A stretch of DNA of 9,534 bases, taken from an uncultured Phycisphaerae bacterium. GTDB taxonomy: Bacteria > Planctomycetota > Phycisphaerae > Sedimentisphaerales > Anaerohalosphaeraceae. Shown piece after piece: positions 6,877-9,534 of this stretch. The translations under genes and the position numbers were made by a program. The first letter of the stretch is position 1. Every line of letters begins with the position of its first letter. The notes beneath the pieces were generated by a model. That model was given only the letters and a program-made list of their open reading frames with translations. It was not told where the DNA came from and did no database searches. The DNA is taken from positions 1 through 9,534 of the forward strand of contig CALETL010000165.1 of assembly GCA_937920485.1 (NCBI GenBank). The letters are read 5' to 3'.

Positions 6877-8001
6877 TTAGAAAACGTTAAGTATATCCGA
6901 ATTGGCAAGATTTAACAAGAGTTGTTCGAAGATGAGTTTTTCATTGACGCTGGAATCGACCCATTTGTGCATCCGATAGCACAATTCCACATGCCGGGCG
7001 GCGGTTTCAGCGTCGATTTTTTGGGCCAAAGCCGTGATATGCTCGGTCTGGTCAAGATTGACGAGGGCATCAGATTGGCCGGAATGGGTCTTCATGACGT
7101 CACTGAACAGGCAGGCGGTCATTCGGATCAAGCCCTTTTGGGCCCGGCGAGTGATATCAGTCGTGCTGACATTATCGAGTTTGCTAATCCATGCCGAGGC
7201 GATTTTTTTAGCGGTCTTGCCCATCCACTCAGCCGTATCAACAGCATCGGCCAATTCGAGTGCGGCGATTTTTTCGATCAACTCCTGCTTAAGGGCGTAG
7301 GCCCCTGCCGGCTCAACCTCCAACTGTGCCCATGCCAGTGCCCTGCCAAGCGAACCCTGTGAAAAACGAGCCCAGAAAACGGCCTCTGTTTTGCCAATGC
7401 CTTCGGCGGTCATTCGCTCGACGATCCGTGATTCTTGAACAGCACCAAAGCGAACCAACTGGCAGCGCGACAGTGTCGTCGGAAGCATCTTATCCAGCCT
7501 CGAACATAATAATATAATAACACAATAACTAGGCGGCTCTTCAAGGATTTTTAACATTGCGTTCTGGCTTGAGCTGTTTACTTTTTCGGCCTCGTCCATC
7601 ACATAGACAACAAACTGCCCAGTTGTCGGACGATTTGCTATCTTGTCGATGAGAAATTCGCGAATGACATCGATCGGCATATCTATCGGCGTTTTTCGAT
7701 TTTTTCCACCTTTGGTGTACTGCACCAGTTCTTTGTAGATCGGTCGGAAATCAGGATGCCCATCGGAGTCAAACATTTGACAGGAGTGGCATGCCCCGCA
7801 GCTATCGGTAAATGGCGGGTCGTCGCTGATGGTTTGTCTATCTTCGCACAGCAGCATCTTCGCCCAAGCTCTCGCCGTGGTGAATTTGCCCACACCATCA
7901 TCACCGGAAAAAATAAATGCATGTGCCATGCGCCCGGCGGCAAGGGCTCGCTGCAAAGAATCAATCGCCTTGCCCTGACAAAATATTTCTTTCAATGACA
8001 T
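6877..8001 (-). CDS. holB: DNA polymerase III subunit delta' (clamp loader)
   Basis: The delta' subunit is a rigid part of the clamp loader that opens the beta clamp and places it on primed DNA. The 374-residue protein has an AAA+ fold: P-loop-like GDDGVGKF at 33-40, a zinc-binding cysteine set (C52, C68, C71, C74), Walker B VVYVMDEAEK at 131-140, NAMLKILEEPP at 147-157, and the SRC motif at 178-180 that supplies the arginine finger in trans. The Ser/Thr normally after the P-loop lysine is Phe40, which suggests no ATPase activity, as usual for delta'. The C-terminal third is the helical collar domain. DnaX was considered, but the position beside tmk and the altered P-loop favour delta'. The ATG follows the tmk stop by 3 nt with AGGGG (8011-8015) 9 nt upstream, inside tmk. 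Confidence 0.93.
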   Translation of the reverse strand: MSLKEIFCQGKAIDSLQRALAAGRMAHAFIFSGDDGVGKFTTARAWAKMLLCEDRQTISDDPPFTDSCGACHSCQMFDSDGHPDFRPIYKELVQYTKGGKNRKTPIDMPIDVIREFLIDKIANRPTTGQFVVYVMDEAEKVNSSSQNAMLKILEEPPSYCVIILLCSRLDKMLPTTLSRCQLVRFGAVQESRIVERMTAEGIGKTEAVFWARFSQGSLGRALAWAQLEVEPAGAYALKQELIEKIAALELADAVDTAEWMGKTAKKIASAWISKLDNVSTTDITRRAQKGLIRMTACLFSDVMKTHSGQSDALVNLDQTEHITALAQKIDAETAARHVELCYRMHKWVDSSVNEKLIFEQLLLNLANSDILNVF

Positions 8002-8004
8002 GGA

Positions 8005-8622
8005 TCACAACCCCTGAATCAACTTTAATACATCTTGGTGTACATTCTCAATCGACTGGCGGGCATCCACCACTTTTATAGATGAATGAATTTTAGGCAG
8101 CTTCAAAAAACCTTCCCGCACCTTTGCATGATACGCATCGCCCTTTTGTTCCATGCGATCCAGATCCCGCTGCATTCGTTCTGCGGCTGTTTGAAGATCC
8201 ACATCCAGAACGACCGTTAAATCCGGCCAGACGCGTTCTAAGGAGTCTGCTGCTATCTTAATAACCTTATTAATTCCGAACCCACCTGCCCAGCCCTGAT
8301 AAGCGCAGGTGCTGGAAAGCCAGCGATCCATGAGTACACATTTGCCCATTGCCAAATCGGGGGCGATATGCTCTTTGTAGAGTTGAGCCCTTGCGGCCAT
8401 GTACAAAAGCACCTCTACATTGTCGCCCATGCCTTCGTGAGCGGTGTCCAGCAGTATGTCGCGGATCTTTTCGCCGACAAGCGTCGTGCCGGGGTCACGA
8501 TAGGACGCTACGTCAACACCCTGTTCGGCAATCCACTCTGACAACAGGCGTGTCTGGGTACTCTTACCACACCCATCCGGGCCGTCCAACACCAGAAATT
8601 TGCCTTTCAGTGATTCATTCAT
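8005..8622 (-). CDS. tmk: Thymidylate kinase
   Basis: Tmk phosphorylates dTMP to dTDP with ATP, the committed step towards dTTP, in the cytoplasm. The 205-residue length is normal. The P-loop is GPDGCGKST (14-22). RDPGTT (42-47) replaces the usual REPGGT substrate loop, and DRW (99-101) stands where DRY or DRH is common, followed by SSTCAYQG. The lid carries R152 and R156 in RDLDRMEQKG; with no arginine in the P-loop this fits the bacterial type II arrangement. The start ATG overlaps the upstream membrane-protein stop as ATGA (4-nt overlap), with GAGAG (8629-8633) 6 nt before it, so the genes are translationally coupled. holB follows after 3 nt. Both serve DNA synthesis. Confidence 0.97.
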   Translation of the reverse strand: MNESLKGKFLVLDGPDGCGKSTQTRLLSEWIAEQGVDVASYRDPGTTLVGEKIRDILLDTAHEGMGDNVEVLLYMAARAQLYKEHIAPDLAMGKCVLMDRWLSSTCAYQGWAGGFGINKVIKIAADSLERVWPDLTVVLDVDLQTAAERMQRDLDRMEQKGDAYHAKVREGFLKLPKIHSSIKVVDARQSIENVHQDVLKLIQGL

Positions 8623-9398
8623 GAAATGCTCTCTTTTTCAATATCGTTAGACTGTTTTGCATTATATTCATTCTGAATACTAAGCACCACCAGCAATGTC
8701 AAAAACAACATCACCGACGAAAACAGCAAATAGTAAATACTCGAAAAGATGTAGTACAGAATAGTCCCTTTCTGAAAGAGCGTAAACAAAGCCGCCACGA
8801 GAAGCACTGCAAATCCCACCCCAATTGATCGGTTCAATCGACGGAATTGCCCCATTCGATAGAACGATATCGAATACAATGCTTCTAATGCCGTATTTCC
8901 ATGCACCAAAATTCGAGCCGGAATAAACAACATCGGCTTAATCATCCCCAACAGTACTCCCAGTGCACATGACTGCATAAGCCACTCAGGAATTGCATAA
9001 TTTTCCTCCCCCCTCGAAATCACCGAGGTAAAAAGTCCAATTACCAATCCACCCAATATAAACATCGTGCAACTAATCAATATATAAAAAGACAAATAAC
9101 GCCAAAAATAAGACTTTCCGTATTGAAGCAATTGTCCAGGTTCGTATATTTTGACTTCCTCCATTGATGCCGTTTTTAAAAACCCTAGATACAACATCAA
9201 CCACACAATAGACACCCCGAATGTTCCAATGAACAATAGAAAACTCGACCACAATGGAAGCATCGTCTTTTGAGAATCGACATTTTCCATAAACATCATA
9301 ATCTCTTGACCCAGCATCGACATCGCTGCCTGTAAAACCACAACCAGCATCACCTCCGGCCAGCGTACTTTTAATATATCAATCGCTTTTTGTATCAA
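8619..9398 (-). CDS. Multi-pass inner-membrane protein of unknown function
   Basis: I do not recognise the family. Counting from the TTG start chosen here, the 259-residue protein opens with a short charged amphipathic stretch, then has about six hydrophobic helices near residues 16-32, 49-75, 102-125, 140-165, 192-208 and 213-241, and ends in a charged tail. No catalytic motif is evident. The start is uncertain. The frame is open up to GTG at 9441-9443, with ATGs at 9426-9428 and 9417-9419, but all three lie inside palindromic repeat DNA and lack a ribosome site. TTG at 9396-9398 has AAAGGA 7 nt upstream (9406-9411) at the repeat's edge, so I prefer it. The longest alternative is 274 residues. 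The stop overlaps the tmk start by 4 nt. The gene looks more AT-rich than its neighbours. A transport or envelope role is only a guess. Confidence 0.75.
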   Translation of the reverse strand: MIQKAIDILKVRWPEVMLVVVLQAAMSMLGQEIMMFMENVDSQKTMLPLWSSFLLFIGTFGVSIVWLMLYLGFLKTASMEEVKIYEPGQLLQYGKSYFWRYLSFYILISCTMFILGGLVIGLFTSVISRGEENYAIPEWLMQSCALGVLLGMIKPMLFIPARILVHGNTALEALYSISFYRMGQFRRLNRSIGVGFAVLLVAALFTLFQKGTILYYIFSSIYYLLFSSVMLFLTLLVVLSIQNEYNAKQSNDIEKESIS

Positions 9399-9410
9399 AT
9401 CAATATCCTT

Positions 9411-9534
9411 TGACCCCATAGGGGTCATTACAATAATAGCCACGGGTGCAGGCCAAAGGCCGGAACCCGTGGTAACGGTTTAAAAAAACACTCACAACCC
9501 CAAAGGGGTTGAATAATATGTCCTAACAAAATCG
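9411..9534. repeat. Composite palindromic (REP-like) repeat, open at the window edge
   Basis: Three perfect hairpins lie in a row. Hairpin 1 is TGACCCC-ATA-GGGGTCA (9411-9427). Hairpin 2 has arms CCACGGGT (9440-9447) and ACCCGTGG (9465-9472) around an inner GGCC-AAA-GGCC (9451-9461). Hairpin 3 is CAACCCC-AAA-GGGGTTG (9495-9511). Hairpins 1 and 3 share the ACCCC-NNN-GGGGT core and each is followed by AATAATA (9432-9438 and 9512-9518), so they are diverged copies of one unit. This layout resembles intergenic REP/BIME elements, which are often moved by RAYT transposases. No transposase is in view. Membership of a genome-wide family is inference. Confidence 0.7.

Noticed and set aside
6922..7362. 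Plus-strand open frame of 146 codons opposite holB
   Set aside because: It lies fully antisense to the conserved C-terminal part of holB, has no family resemblance and no ribosome site.
6877..8001. Assignment of this gene to dnaX (tau/gamma) instead of holB
   Set aside because: The length is too short for tau, the P-loop Ser/Thr is Phe, and it adjoins tmk as holB commonly does.
9411..9534. CRISPR repeats at the right edge
   Set aside because: The units are short hairpins of unequal spacing with diverged sequence, not uniform repeats with unique spacers, and no cas gene is present.

Overview
The window is a minus-strand stretch of ordinary chromosome carrying nine protein genes and a repeat-rich right edge. 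The best guess for the source is a Planctomycetota bacterium, probably a Phycisphaerae-like lineage. The pointers are a small protein of the Minf_1886 type, a large unusual sigma-70 protein with extra N-terminal DNA-binding helices, a nearby ECF sigma factor, and mid-range GC. This placement is inferred from gene content alone.

Read in the direction of transcription (right to left), the layout is: a composite palindromic repeat at the right edge (9411-9534); a six-helix membrane protein of unknown function; tmk (thymidylate kinase), overlapping it by 4 nt; holB (DNA polymerase III delta'), 3 nt later; a 70-nt gap with a possible promoter; ricT/PSP1; metG, 3 nt later; a Minf_1886-family protein; a sigma-70-like protein; proC; and the N-terminal part of an ECF sigma factor that runs off the left edge.

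The tmk-holB-ricT core recalls the Bacillus subtilis tmk-darA-yaaR-holB-ricT-yabA region, with metS further along there. The tight spacing implies co-transcription of dTMP supply, clamp loading, an Fe-S RNA-maturation factor and tRNA-Met charging. From the Minf_1886 gene leftwards the gaps are larger (26-118 nt), so there may be additional promoters. An ECF-type promoter sits in front of the ECF gene.

The strongest anomaly is proC. Its conserved C-terminal end is present in the same frame but is cut off by a TAA codon at 570-572, so the gene is either a fresh pseudogene, a sequencing error, or read through. Other points worth a second look are the composite palindromic repeat that supplies apparent start codons to the membrane-protein gene, the sigma factor's domain plan, and the long disordered basic tail of RicT. 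I found no CRISPR array, tRNA, rRNA, insertion sequence or obvious new defence system; most of the window is housekeeping.
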